Assembly (NCBI RefSeq): GCF_003729955.1
Contig: NZ_RJTX01000003.1
Span: 1-64,000 of the forward strand
Direction: 5' to 3'
Length of the DNA stretch: 64,000 nucleotides
Source of the DNA: Chryseobacterium daecheongense
GTDB taxonomy: Bacteria; Bacteroidota; Bacteroidia; Flavobacteriales; Weeksellaceae
Shown: positions 27,001-35,728 of the stretch, one piece after another
Numbering within the stretch: the stretch's first letter is position 1
Layout of the letters: each line of letters opens with the position of its first letter
Made by a program: the position numbers and the translations under genes
Notes under the pieces: model-generated
Told to the model about the DNA's origin: nothing
Databases searched by the model: none
What the model saw: the letters and a program-made list of their open reading frames with translations, nothing else

Positions 27001-29788
27001 TATATCTTAATATATAAGTAGCTCCTGTTGTTCCAATCCAAGAAACATTTGCTGTTGAAGCCGTAATATTAGCTACGTTAATGTTACTTGGTGCTGCCGT
27101 TGTACAAGGTTGCATGTCAACAAATTCTACAGCATAGTCTTCAATTTCTCCACCACCAGAACCGGTAAGGTTATTACATGGTCCGGTGATTGTAAGATAT
27201 GACATGATTACACGCATTTTTACAATACCGGTAGCAGTAGTAGCAGGAACACTGAATGTAGCAGTAACCGGAGTCGTATTGGAGTAACCTAAATTCATCA
27301 CTCTTTCAGTAGCTGTGTTTTCAAAAACACCATTTCCGTTAAAGTCAATCCATACTGAAGTAGCATAGGTACTTGAAGGAATAAATCTTGATACAGAAAC
27401 TGTATTATTGGCCGTATTTCTTACTAAAGTAATTAATGTTGCAGGGTTAGTTGCATAATCCGTATACAAGCTTGGTCCTGAGTTATTACTCATTGAGTAA
27501 GAGTTCGTAGGATAAACGGTTACATTAGTAATATGTCCGTTTGAGTTATTGGATGTAACAGGACAATACGTCTGTGTTAAAGTAATAAATATTACAGAAG
27601 GAGAGAAATTCCCCTGAACTCCTGAACATACATTCGCTACCTGAACTTCATATTTTGTACCTGCCGTTAGCGGGCTCAATACAACACTGTTCGTAGTAGA
27701 TGTAGTTTGTTGCCAAGTAGTACTTCCTACGACACGATAGCGAATCACATAAGTAGCACCAACTGAAGAGTTCCATGTAACAGTAGCCTGAGTCTGTGTA
27801 ATTGCAGAAACAGTAACACCCGCCGGCGGAGCACTTGTACAAACTGCCAAGCTTGCCATAACAGCATTTCCGATAGCATAGAATACGTTTCCAACTGCGC
27901 TTACTCTGATCTTAACGTTAGTACCTACAGGTAATGATCCGAAGTTTAGATCTTCATTTCCGTCATTAGCTGTAGATGCGGTAAGAACTGTCCATGTATT
28001 CCCGTTATCTGTAGAAAAATCAATTTTTACATTGGCAACACTATATGGAGCAGCAGATGTATTAGCAACATTCCACGTTACGTTTGTTGGACCATTATTA
28101 TATGCTGTAGTAGTAGTCACGGTGAAAGGGCCGTCATTTCCTACAATGATCGTTTGTTCAGCATATTGAGTTTGCTGTTGATTGGCAGCAGGATTGTTAT
28201 CTCTTACTGTTACAGCAAATTTTGAAGTTCTTGCCACTGTAGATACAGATTCCCAGGTATTGTTAGCATTGTTTAATACACCTGCCAATACTGAAGAGAA
28301 TTTAGGGAAATATCTTGTCGGGCTTGTAGTTGGGTTGAATGATCTGAATGAAGCTCCAGATGTTGTAGTTCCCAAATTGTTTTTATTGATTGTAACCGTA
28401 GCATTATCTACTTCTTCCCAAGTATACGTCATTGGGTCATTCTCTGGATCTGTTGCTGAAGCCGTAAGAACAAATGCTGTTCCTTTAGGAATATTATAAG
28501 TAGGTAAAGCGGCAATTACCGGTGGGTTATTGGTAATTGCAGTTTCAACGTCACAAGTTTTGTTGATCAAATTAGCCTGAATCTGCTTGATACTTACATT
28601 ATGGAAATAAGGATCAGAGTGTGGCTGTACATCTGTATTAGCTCCAGTGATACCTGCATATCCCATAATGGTTGAACCTGAACCCGGTTCAACATTTACT
28701 CCTGCTCCTTCTAATCCATGAGAGAATGTATGGTTACCTCCCAATTGGTGACCCATCTCGTGAGCCACATAGTCTATATCAAAATTATCTCCCTGAGGAA
28801 TACCATCCGCAGGAGAAGTATATCCTGAACCTTTCTGTTGTGAAGTAGGCCCTGTAGGGTTCACACAAACACAACCGATACAACCTGCATTACCACCACC
28901 TCCTGAAGCACCGAATAAATGCCCAATATCATAATTGGCATTTCCTACGTTAGCTGTAAGGGTTTGCTGAAGCTCCAGGTTCCAGTTGTTCATCTGGGCA
29001 GCGGGAGAATATGGGTCAGTAGCTGCGTTTGTATAAATTAACGCAGGATAATTCTGCAAATTTAAATGTAACGCGAAATCTTTTTCAAAAACACCATTTA
29101 CTCTTGTAAGAGTAGCATTGATAGCTGTTAATGCACCTGCTGTACCTCCAAAATATTGTGTATATTCCCCGGTAACAGACATTGCCAGTCTCATCGTTCT
29201 GTATTTCTTATCAGAATTTTTCGCGAAATCAGTAGATTGGTTGGCAAACGATTTGCCGTTCTGATAAAGCTTTTCCAACTCTTTTTGGTAAGCCGGATCC
29301 TCTTTTGTTGAACACAAAAAGCCTTCATTACTTTTATCAGTTTTAGGATGCACACCGTAAACTGTTTTGGCTTGGTCCACCGGCTCTATAAATTCATAAT
29401 GCCCGTTTTTGATGATCATGGACTGAAAATCATTCGGAGCTAAACTGAATCTTAAGTATTTGCCGGGATCATCTATCCCAACTCCTACATAAGAGCCTAA
29501 TTGATATTGATCTGCCAAAGCTTTCACCACAACCGGGAAGCTGTAAACGGCAAATTTTTCCATTTTTCCGTCTAAAGTCGGCAAGGAAATCGTAACGGGT
29601 TTTGCATTTTTCCCCATTTCCTGTGCTCCTGCCAATTGAGACCTTAATTCGGAAATATCCAGCGCAAAATAGTCTTTAATATCCGATCTTGCCCTGAGTT
29701 TTTCCCCACTGAACGCTGCCGGTCTCCACTGTGCACTGGTGACCACAAACAGACAGAGGAAAAAGAAAGAAGTAAAAATTTTCTTCAT
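24086..29788 (-). CDS. Secreted reprolysin-like metallopeptidase with FnIII/GEVED repeats, 1900 aa
   Basis: The signal peptide is MKKIFTSFFFLCLFVVTSAQ. Residues about 30-200 form a propeptide. The catalytic zinc motif is VAHEMGHQLGGNHTF (HExxHxxGxxH, about residue 345), with the Met-turn in GSTIMGYAG. Downstream lie a cadherin-like block and then six fibronectin III domains, recognisable by Y-x-L/I-R-Y-R and YEVQV. Four GEVED domains are interspersed, each ending in GEVEDY or GEIEDY. The tail starts MIYPNPVSS and is a T9SS type A sorting domain. It likely acts outside the cell on proteins or adhesins; the target is unknown. It is a tandem paralogue of the next gene. Confidence 0.92.
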   Translation of the reverse strand: MKKIFTSFFFLCLFVVTSAQWRPAAFSGEKLRARSDIKDYFALDISELRSQLAGAQEMGKNAKPVTISLPTLDGKMEKFAVYSFPVVVKALADQYQLGSYVGVGIDDPGKYLRFSLAPNDFQSMIIKNGHYEFIEPVDQAKTVYGVHPKTDKSNEGFLCSTKEDPAYQKELEKLYQNGKSFANQSTDFAKNSDKKYRTMRLAMSVTGEYTQYFGGTAGALTAINATLTRVNGVFEKDFALHLNLQNYPALIYTNAATDPYSPAAQMNNWNLELQQTLTANVGNANYDIGHLFGASGGGGNAGCIGCVCVNPTGPTSQQKGSGYTSPADGIPQGDNFDIDYVAHEMGHQLGGNHTFSHGLEGAGVNVEPGSGSTIMGYAGITGANTDVQPHSDPYFHNVSIKQIQANLINKTCDVETAITNNPPVIAALPTYNIPKGTAFVLTASATDPENDPMTYTWEEVDNATVTINKNNLGTTTSGASFRSFNPTTSPTRYFPKFSSVLAGVLNNANNTWESVSTVARTSKFAVTVRDNNPAANQQQTQYAEQTIIVGNDGPFTVTTTTAYNNGPTNVTWNVANTSAAPYSVANVKIDFSTDNGNTWTVLTASTANDGNEDLNFGSLPVGTNVKIRVSAVGNVFYAIGNAVMASLAVCTSAPPAGVTVSAITQTQATVTWNSSVGATYVIRYRVVGSTTWQQTTSTTNSVVLSPLTAGTKYEVQVANVCSGVQGNFSPSVIFITLTQTYCPVTSNNSNGHITNVTVYPTNSYSMSNNSGPSLYTDYATNPATLITLVRNTANNTVSVSRFIPSSTYATSVWIDFNGNGVFENTATERVMNLGYSNTTPVTATFSVPATTATGIVKMRVIMSYLTITGPCNNLTGSGGGEIEDYAVEFVDMQPCTTAAPSNINVANITASTANVSWIGTTGATYILRYRQIGSPTWNTINPATNPYVISGLTGQTQYEVQVSTICGGVQGPFSASINFTTPAISYCNNGTATVTDGYINNITMTGVNTPIMSNNSGPSTYTDYSNDPTKLITLGRNTTGNVLSVGRTILSSTYSTYAWIDFNGDGLFNNNPSTTPGGERIMNLGYSSTTPVTATFAVPANAYIGANKLKMRVIVYFLTPTDACSPLTSNGEVEDYQVKFVDIPACTTAPPTSITMSNIAATTATVSWLGATGATYYVRWRTTSPVGTWQTSPLVTTNSYNITGLTEQTAYEVQVSTVCGGTQGPWSTSTTFTTTPITYCPMTGTGTNDHISNVTITPVNPGIPPMNNTSVQTNYISYTTPATLVTLDIGSNGNKISVAKGWTGSTYSDAVSAWIDFNRNGVFETTEQILNSAASTNSPVTALFNVPTTAYNGPLTTTMRVVLKRSSSPVMCQNALNGEVEDYAVKLRPCANTTPNAPTFNTITHNSAIVNITGATNNITYLVQYRVQGTTAWTDVYASTLLGNVPLTLTGLTPATTYEVQVSAVCGNTPGTPTAIKTFTTRCDPTPPSVSISNITTNSAQITWTPLAASSTYVMRYRVVGTTTWITVNLPAPPVNTYTLPGLSPYTTYEVQIANICNGETTPNPYSNPKVFTTERTCELPPPGLTITTLTPTSAVVVWDPFPGATYILRYRKVGIPSWTTIAVPTNTYTLTNLVELTKYEMQVANVCSGTPGNFTPPYYFTTPTVIYCQMSGQSSATDYISNVKVTPNGKPVMTNASGASNYTDYSGNPATFIELIQGSTGNQITIEKTTTNEAGIAVWIDFDRSGTFDPHERILTAGPNTTTPITGTFSVPANAFVSMTDYKYVVMRVAMQRGGVPVNCTSFPYGEVEDYTVRISKLPVATGLNQDDIMIYPNPVSSVLYVKNISKKAKYKIYNSAGQLVANGILLNNQINVSKLINGVFVIDIEDGSVSVQKKFIKE

Positions 29789-29909
29789 AACTTTCTCAAT
29801 ATTATATTAATCACACAAAGCTAATCATTTTTTATTATTAAATTATAGCTCCAAAATATTTTTTTATAGAAACTCCACAATAATTCATTTTATGATTTAA
29901 GAAATAAAA

Positions 29910-29934
29910 AAACCTCAGACAAAGTCTGAGGTTT
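29910..29934 (-). terminator. Terminator after the shorter metallopeptidase
   Basis: An 11-base perfect stem, AAACCTCAGAC (29910-29920) with GTCTGAGGTTT (29924-29934), lies just beyond the - strand stop, and the - strand reads into T-rich sequence. Confidence 0.82.
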
Positions 29935-29955
29935 ATATATTAAACAGTTGTATTA

Positions 29956-32889
29956 TTATTTTTTGATGAATTTGGATGTGAATACATCTTTTCCTTTTTC
30001 TTCAATAGTAATAATATATCCGCCTTTCACTAATGCTGAAACATTAATTTTTCCGCTGTTAACATTTCCACTTCCCACCAATTGTCCTGTAGTACCATAG
30101 ATTTTGTAAGAAGCTTTGTCTGAAACTTTAGTAACATTTAAGACATCAGTTGCCGGGTTAGGATAAATCTGAATACCATCGTTATTTTTAATGATATCAT
30201 TGGTCCCCAATACCTGCTGGATAAGTACCGGATAATCTTCAATTTCACCGTAAGGATATACCTCACATCCGTTATCAGCCTGAGCTCCATACGTTAACAT
30301 CACTCTCATGATAACATTCTTACCACCTGCATAAGCTGTTGCAGGAACAGAGAATGTTCCGGAAACCGGTGTTGTTGTGTTAGGTGAGCTGGTGAAGATC
30401 ATTTCCGTATCCGAGAAGTTTCCGTCTCTGTTGAAATCGATCCAAGCGGTAACCCCTTCAGCATATAGACTTGATGTCCAAGCTTTTGTAACACTGATAC
30501 TATTGTTTGTTGAACCTTGTGTAAGGGTTATTAATTTAGATAAATCAGTTGTATAATTAGTATACGTAGACGCTCCACTAGGGTTTGAAATAGCAGCAGA
30601 TCCTGTAGGAGTTACCGAAACATTTGAAATATATTCATCTGCGGCACTTCCTGCACTATTTGTACAAAATGCGTAAAGTAAGGTATTAAAGTTGACGGAA
30701 GCAGAATAAGCTCCTAATGTGGATCCACAAACATTAGCCACTTGCACTTCGTATGAAGTCCCTTCTTCAAGACCCGTTAATTGATAAGAGTTTGTTGGCA
30801 CAGATACCGTAGTCCATGTAGCAGCTCCTGTTTTTCTGTATCTTAAAGAATAGGTAGCACCTTGAAGTGCGGTCCAGGTTACATTCACGGATGTCATAGT
30901 AATACCTGTAACTGCAACACCTGTTGCAGCAGCAGCAGAACAAGCTCCCGGAGTTGCAGAAACTGTTGCGCTTCCGATAGCATAGAATACATTTCCGATG
31001 GCACTCACTCTGATCTTAACATTCGTTCCAGCAGAAAGCGAGGAGAATGAATATGGTTCAGCACCGTCGTTAGGAGTGGACGGAGTGATCACTGTCCAGT
31101 TAACTCCATTATCCGTAGTATAATCTATCTTAACATTTTGTGTGTTATATGAGCCTCCATTTGTACCTACAACATCCCAGGTAATTGCTCCCGGCGTATT
31201 GTTATAGACAGTTGTTGAAGTTACCTTAAATGGTCCTTCGTTACCAACATCAATATGCTGTAATGCAGAATTGGTTTGTTGTTGAAAAACATTAGGGTTA
31301 TTATCTCTTACTGTAAGGACAAAATTTGCAGATCTTGGCTTAAGAGGGGTAGCTTCCCAATCAGCTGTTGATGATAAATTCCCAGCCAATACTGTAGCTA
31401 ATTTAGGAAAATATCTTGTCGGGCTGGTTGTAGGAAGTATGGATCTGAACAATGGACCTAATGTATTGTTTCCGTTAATCGCTGTAACCGCAGTTAATGC
31501 CGTATCGAATTGTTCCCAGGTATATGTCATTGGATTTCCTTCAGGATCGGTAGCATTTCCCGTTAGCACAAATGCTGTTCCTTTAGGGATCATATAATTA
31601 TTCAAAGCACTGATTACCGGAGGGTTATTAGCCACTGCCGTTTCCACATCACAAGTTTTGCTTGTCATGTTATTTTGTATCTGAATAATACTTGCTACAT
31701 GGAAATAAGGATCTGAATTCAGCTGTACGTTAGCACTTGTGATTCCAGCATACCCCATAATAGTAGATCCTGATCCAGGCTCCATATTTACACCTGAACC
31801 TTCCACATTATGAGAGAATGTATGGTTTGCTCCTAATTGATGCCCCATTTCATGAGCTACATAATCAATATCAAATGAATCTCCTTGTGGAATTGCATTC
31901 GCAGGGGAAGTATATCCTGATCCTTTAGCCTTTGAAGTGGGCGAAACCGGATCCACACATACACAACCGATACATCCTGCATTTCCACCACCACCACTTC
32001 TTCCGAAAAGGTGTCCTATATCATAGCTCGAGCTTCCGATAGTATTGGTAAGATTCGCCTGTAATTCCACATTCCAGTTCCCCATTGAAGAAGCGGGAGA
32101 ATATGGATCATTATTAGGATCTGCATAAACCAGTACCGGAAAGTTCTGCATATTTAAATGGATCGCCAGATCTTTTTCAAATACTCCGTTTACTCTGGTC
32201 ATGGTATTATTCATTGCCACTAAAGCTCCTGAAACACCCCCAAAATAGGTTGTATACTCACCAGTAACGGATAATGCCAATCTCATGGTTCTGTATTTTT
32301 TATCAGAAGATTTGGAGAAATCCGTAGGGTTATTGCTAAAAGATTTAGATTTTGTAGAATTAAATAGTTTAGCAATTTGCTCTTTAGACAAAACATCTTC
32401 ATTCATAGAACATAGGAATCCTTGAGATCCTGTATCTATTGTTTTAGGATGTACACTATAAATTGTTTTGGAATTATCCGCAGGGTCAATAAACTGATAT
32501 ACTCCGTCTTTAATAATCATGGATTGAAAATCAATCGGAGATGTTGAAAATCTTAAATATTTTGAAGGATCGTCAATTCCCACTCCCACATAAGAGCCTA
32601 ATTGATATTGGTCTGCCAGTTCTTTTACAACAACCGGAAAACTATAAACCGCAAACTTCTCTACTTTTCCACCTAATGTGGGTAAAGAAATTTCTACAGG
32701 TTTTGCGTTGTTCCCCATTTCCGGGGCATTCGCTAACTGAGCTCTTAACATGGTAAGATCCAATGTATAATGGCTCGTCATTTCCGCACCTTCTCTAACT
32801 TTTTCTCCCTTAAAAGCCGCAGGACTCCATTGTGCATTAGCAGTTCCTAATAAAGAAAGAAAAAAGAAAGAAGTAAAAATTTTCTTCAT
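29956..32889 (-). CDS. Secreted reprolysin-like metallopeptidase, 977 aa
   Basis: It has the same plan as its neighbour: signal peptide MKKIFTSFFFLSLLGTANAQ, propeptide, zinc motif VAHEMGHQLGANHTF and Met-turn GSTIMGYAG. Only one fibronectin III domain (LRYRKTGAATWTTV) and one GEVED domain (ending GEIEDYPV) follow, before the sorting tail QIYPNPATDVLN ending KFIKK. The near-identical N-terminal halves show a tandem duplication. The two genes have separate terminators and this one has its own promoter, so they can be expressed independently. Confidence 0.92.
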   Translation of the reverse strand: MKKIFTSFFFLSLLGTANAQWSPAAFKGEKVREGAEMTSHYTLDLTMLRAQLANAPEMGNNAKPVEISLPTLGGKVEKFAVYSFPVVVKELADQYQLGSYVGVGIDDPSKYLRFSTSPIDFQSMIIKDGVYQFIDPADNSKTIYSVHPKTIDTGSQGFLCSMNEDVLSKEQIAKLFNSTKSKSFSNNPTDFSKSSDKKYRTMRLALSVTGEYTTYFGGVSGALVAMNNTMTRVNGVFEKDLAIHLNMQNFPVLVYADPNNDPYSPASSMGNWNVELQANLTNTIGSSSYDIGHLFGRSGGGGNAGCIGCVCVDPVSPTSKAKGSGYTSPANAIPQGDSFDIDYVAHEMGHQLGANHTFSHNVEGSGVNMEPGSGSTIMGYAGITSANVQLNSDPYFHVASIIQIQNNMTSKTCDVETAVANNPPVISALNNYMIPKGTAFVLTGNATDPEGNPMTYTWEQFDTALTAVTAINGNNTLGPLFRSILPTTSPTRYFPKLATVLAGNLSSTADWEATPLKPRSANFVLTVRDNNPNVFQQQTNSALQHIDVGNEGPFKVTSTTVYNNTPGAITWDVVGTNGGSYNTQNVKIDYTTDNGVNWTVITPSTPNDGAEPYSFSSLSAGTNVKIRVSAIGNVFYAIGSATVSATPGACSAAAATGVAVTGITMTSVNVTWTALQGATYSLRYRKTGAATWTTVSVPTNSYQLTGLEEGTSYEVQVANVCGSTLGAYSASVNFNTLLYAFCTNSAGSAADEYISNVSVTPTGSAAISNPSGASTYTNYTTDLSKLITLTQGSTNNSISVTKAWTSSLYAEGVTAWIDFNRDGNFSDTEMIFTSSPNTTTPVSGTFSVPATAYAGGKNVIMRVMLTYGAQADNGCEVYPYGEIEDYPVLIQQVLGTNDIIKNNDGIQIYPNPATDVLNVTKVSDKASYKIYGTTGQLVGSGNVNSGKINVSALVKGGYIITIEEKGKDVFTSKFIKK

Positions 32890-32913
32890 AACTTTTTAAT
32901 TATATTTAATTTG

Positions 32914-32921
32914 CAAATATA
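32914..32921 (-). promoter_or_regulatory. Promoter -7 element for the 977-aa metallopeptidase
   Basis: The - strand reads TATATTTG (TAnnTTTG), 25 bases before the start codon. Confidence 0.6.
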
Positions 32922-33003
32922 ATTATTTTACAATACGAAATTGATAATTTAACACATTTGTTTTCAATTACTTTTCAATTATTCAAAATTAGATTTAAAA
33001 ATA

Positions 33004-33032
33004 AAAAACCTAAGGTACTACACCCCAGGTTT
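33004..33032 (-). terminator. Possible terminator after the DUF6048 gene
   Basis: AAACCT (33006-33011) pairs with AGGTTT (33027-33032) around a 15-base loop. The - strand continues in a T-run. The stem is short, so this is weaker than the others. Confidence 0.5.
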
Positions 33033-33078
33033 CTTTATTTATCTGATAAATTGATTAAAAAATCAATAATGTAATTTA

Positions 33079-33738
33079 TTAAAATTTATAGGCAATGTTC
33101 CATGCAAATCCCATATTAAATTTGGAAGAGCTTCTTCCAAACCCGGGTACAATCATGGGCTGAATATCCTCTTGTTTGGTAGTATAGATCAAATATTTTG
33201 GCTGAAGATTCACATCAATATAAAAGTTCGATTCAAATAACTGTACTCTTCCTCCAATAGTTCCTTCAATCCAGTATGAGGATTGTGAAGAGGATGGAAA
33301 AGAAACAGAAGAATTACTTCCCCCGAATCCACGAACCGGCACCGCCATATACTCCTGATTGTAAAAAGAACCTGCCAACTTACCTCCTGCATAGAAACCA
33401 TTAAATTCATTCTCCGCATCTTCAGCAAGCATGTAAAAAGCACCTAGCTTCACAAAAGGCCCATTTACTTTAGCATCATATCCGTTCTTCTGATAGATAT
33501 TTTTTTCAAAACCTGCTTCAATAACACCATGAACGTTTCCTTTAATCCTCGATGATACGAATCCCTGGTAAAGCTTTCGGTCCGAGAAGAAAGAAACTCC
33601 CGTATTGAGAGCATCAAAACCAATCATGAAATTGGGTTCATATTTCCATTTTGCTTTTTCTGTCTTTTTATTGTCCTGTCCAAAACTCAGAACACTCCAG
33701 ATGCTAAAAAAGAAGGTAAAGATTAGTCTTGTTTTCAT
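33079..33738 (-). CDS. DUF6048-type outer membrane protein
   Basis: This 219-aa protein has a signal peptide (MKTRLIFTFFFSIWSVLSFG). It then shows alternating aromatic/glycine strands (GFDALNTGVSFF, GAFYMLAEDAENEF, FNMGFAWNIAYKF ending in Phe), typical of a small outer-membrane beta-barrel. It overlaps the preceding lipoprotein gene by 35 bases. The pair behind rlmD is conserved in Flavobacteriia, and I assign it to DUF6048 on that basis. The function is unknown. Confidence 0.75.
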   Translation of the reverse strand: MKTRLIFTFFFSIWSVLSFGQDNKKTEKAKWKYEPNFMIGFDALNTGVSFFSDRKLYQGFVSSRIKGNVHGVIEAGFEKNIYQKNGYDAKVNGPFVKLGAFYMLAEDAENEFNGFYAGGKLAGSFYNQEYMAVPVRGFGGSNSSVSFPSSSQSSYWIEGTIGGRVQLFESNFYIDVNLQPKYLIYTTKQEDIQPMIVPGFGRSSSKFNMGFAWNIAYKF

Positions 33739-34177
33739 TCTCTATAAAATTTTGTCCCAATTCCAATCCCAGAACCGGATTTGCTATTAGTAATTCCGAA
33801 GTTAATCCTTCATACGTTTTTTTAATACCGCAGCCAGGAGAAACATAGGTTGATTTTGTAGTATAGTTAATTTTAACTTTGGACTCTGTTCCTTTATTTC
33901 TGGTCTTAAAATACACTTCTGTATATGGGGAATCATCAACACGCAAAGGAATTAAGGTAGATTCTACTTTTGTTTTCCAGCCTAAATTCACTTTTCCAGA
34001 CCCATAATCTACAAATACCTGTAAAGAATCTAATGTAATAGCTTTATTGTCTGCATTTTTAAACATGACCATCATTCTGGGGGTTCCTTCACCGCTTTCG
34101 CAGATATCATCATCGCCACCGCATGAACAAAGCAGCCCGAGGAAGCTTAGGAATATAAAAAACTTATAATATTTCAT
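33704..34177 (-). CDS. DUF6452-type lipoprotein
   Basis: The 157-aa product has a lipoprotein signal (FLSFLGLLCSCGG; lipid-attached Cys about residue 19) followed by DDD, which may affect sorting. The body is strand-rich, with DSLQVFVDYG and YVSPGCGIKKTYEGL. Position between rlmD and the DUF6048 gene matches the conserved flavobacterial trio, hence DUF6452. It is probably a periplasm-facing partner of the outer-membrane protein; that is inference. Confidence 0.75.
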   Translation of the reverse strand: MKYYKFFIFLSFLGLLCSCGGDDDICESGEGTPRMMVMFKNADNKAITLDSLQVFVDYGSGKVNLGWKTKVESTLIPLRVDDSPYTEVYFKTRNKGTESKVKINYTTKSTYVSPGCGIKKTYEGLTSELLIANPVLGLELGQNFIENENKTNLYLLF

Positions 34178-34207
34178 AGTAAGATTTGATACTCAAATTT
34201 AGCTAAT

Positions 34208-35614
34208 TTATTTTTTTAGCAATAATGCAATATTCTCTACGTGATGGGTTTGCGGGAACATATCTACCGGTAAAATTTTAACCAGGGTATAATGATCCTT
34301 CATCAGAGCCAGATCTCTTGCCTGAGTTGCAGAATTACAGCTCACATACACTATCTTTTCGGGAGATAATTTCAAGATCTGTTCCACTACTTTCTGATGC
34401 ATTCCGTCTCTCGGCGGATCGGTAATCAACACATCTGCTTTTGGGTGGTTCTGCAAAAATTCATCATTGAAAATATCTTTCATATCTCCGCAATAGAAGG
34501 TACAGTTATCAAGACCATTCAATTCAGCATGCTCAATAGCTGCATCAATAGCTTCCTGAACAGATTCTATACCGATTACCTGTTTTGCTTTTCTGGCTAC
34601 ATATTGTGCAATAGTTCCTGTTCCGGTATATAAATCGTAAACCACTTCATCTCCTTTCAGATCTGCAAATTCTAATGTTTTTCTGTAAAGTTCCAACGCT
34701 TGTTTATAATTGGTCTGAAAGAATGATTTCGGACCGATCTTAAATTTCAATCCATCCATTTCTTCCATTAAAAACCCTTCTCCCGAATGTATATTGATCT
34801 CTAAATCATAGATGGAATCATTTGGTTTTGGATTGATAGCATATACCAATGTTTTGATTTGCGGGAATTTTTCCAGTAAGAATGTAAATAGCTTTTCTCT
34901 GTTTTCTTTTTCTTCTCTGTAAAGCTGGAATAAAACCATCCATTCTCCTTTAGAGTTCTGTCTCATCATTAAAGTTCTCAGGAATCCTTCCTGGTTTTTC
35001 ACATCAAAGAAATCCAGACCGTTCTGATCTGCATATTCTTTTACAGCCAATCTTATGGCATTGGACGGATCTTCCTGAAGAAAGCATTCTTTAAGATCAA
35101 GGATTTTGCTCCACATTCCCGGAATATGAAATCCTAATGCATTTTTATCGTTGAAATCGTCCTGGGAATTGATTTCTGCAACAGTTAACCAACGTGCGTT
35201 GGAGAAGGAAAATTCCATTTTATTTCTGTAGAAATATTCCTCTTCTGATCCAAGAATAGAAAGGGTTTCAAAATTCTCTAAACCTCCAATCCTTTTTATA
35301 TTGTTATACACTTCTTCCTGCTTGAAATCCAATTGCTTTTCATAGCTCATATTTTGCCATTTGCAACCCCCGCAAGCTCCGAAGTGAATACATTTCGGGG
35401 CTACTCTGAAGGGGGATTCTTCTAAAACTTCCACCGCTTCAGCTTCATAATATTTGGATTTGGATTTTTTCACTCTTGCATTCACCACATCACCGGGAAT
35501 GGCTCCTGAAACCAGAACTGTTTTCCCATCCTCAGTTTTTCCAATGGCAACTCCTTTAGCACCCGCAGTGACAAGTTTTATATTTTCAAGAATAATGTTT
35601 TTCTTCTTTTTCAT
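34208..35614 (-). CDS. rlmD: 23S rRNA (uracil-1939-C5)-methyltransferase
   Basis: The protein is 468 aa. An N-terminal TRAM domain (GVAIGKTEDGKTVLVSGAIP) is followed by the iron-sulfur Cys cluster CIHFGACGGCKW. The SAM-binding YDLYTGTGTIAQYVA comes next, then DPPRDGMH and the catalytic Cys in VYVSCNSATQARDL. It methylates 23S rRNA. It heads a - strand unit with two envelope genes 30 bases downstream. RlmCD/RumA-type specificity is not separable by eye. Confidence 0.9.
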   Translation of the reverse strand: MKKKKNIILENIKLVTAGAKGVAIGKTEDGKTVLVSGAIPGDVVNARVKKSKSKYYEAEAVEVLEESPFRVAPKCIHFGACGGCKWQNMSYEKQLDFKQEEVYNNIKRIGGLENFETLSILGSEEEYFYRNKMEFSFSNARWLTVAEINSQDDFNDKNALGFHIPGMWSKILDLKECFLQEDPSNAIRLAVKEYADQNGLDFFDVKNQEGFLRTLMMRQNSKGEWMVLFQLYREEKENREKLFTFLLEKFPQIKTLVYAINPKPNDSIYDLEINIHSGEGFLMEEMDGLKFKIGPKSFFQTNYKQALELYRKTLEFADLKGDEVVYDLYTGTGTIAQYVARKAKQVIGIESVQEAIDAAIEHAELNGLDNCTFYCGDMKDIFNDEFLQNHPKADVLITDPPRDGMHQKVVEQILKLSPEKIVYVSCNSATQARDLALMKDHYTLVKILPVDMFPQTHHVENIALLLKK

Positions 35615-35688
35615 TCAGCACTTTCTATTGTTTCTATAATTGATTGAAACTCTTCCTGGTTTCATTCCGCAAAAATACAAATAAAAAA

Positions 35689-35708
35689 ACCTTATCCGAA
35701 GATAAGGT
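35689..35708 (-). terminator. Terminator after the thioredoxin-fold lipoprotein
   Basis: A perfect 8-base stem, ACCTTATC (35689-35696) with GATAAGGT (35701-35708), has a CGAA loop. The - strand continues with a run of seven T. Confidence 0.85.
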
Positions 35709-35728
35709 CTTATCTATAATAAAGTTTA

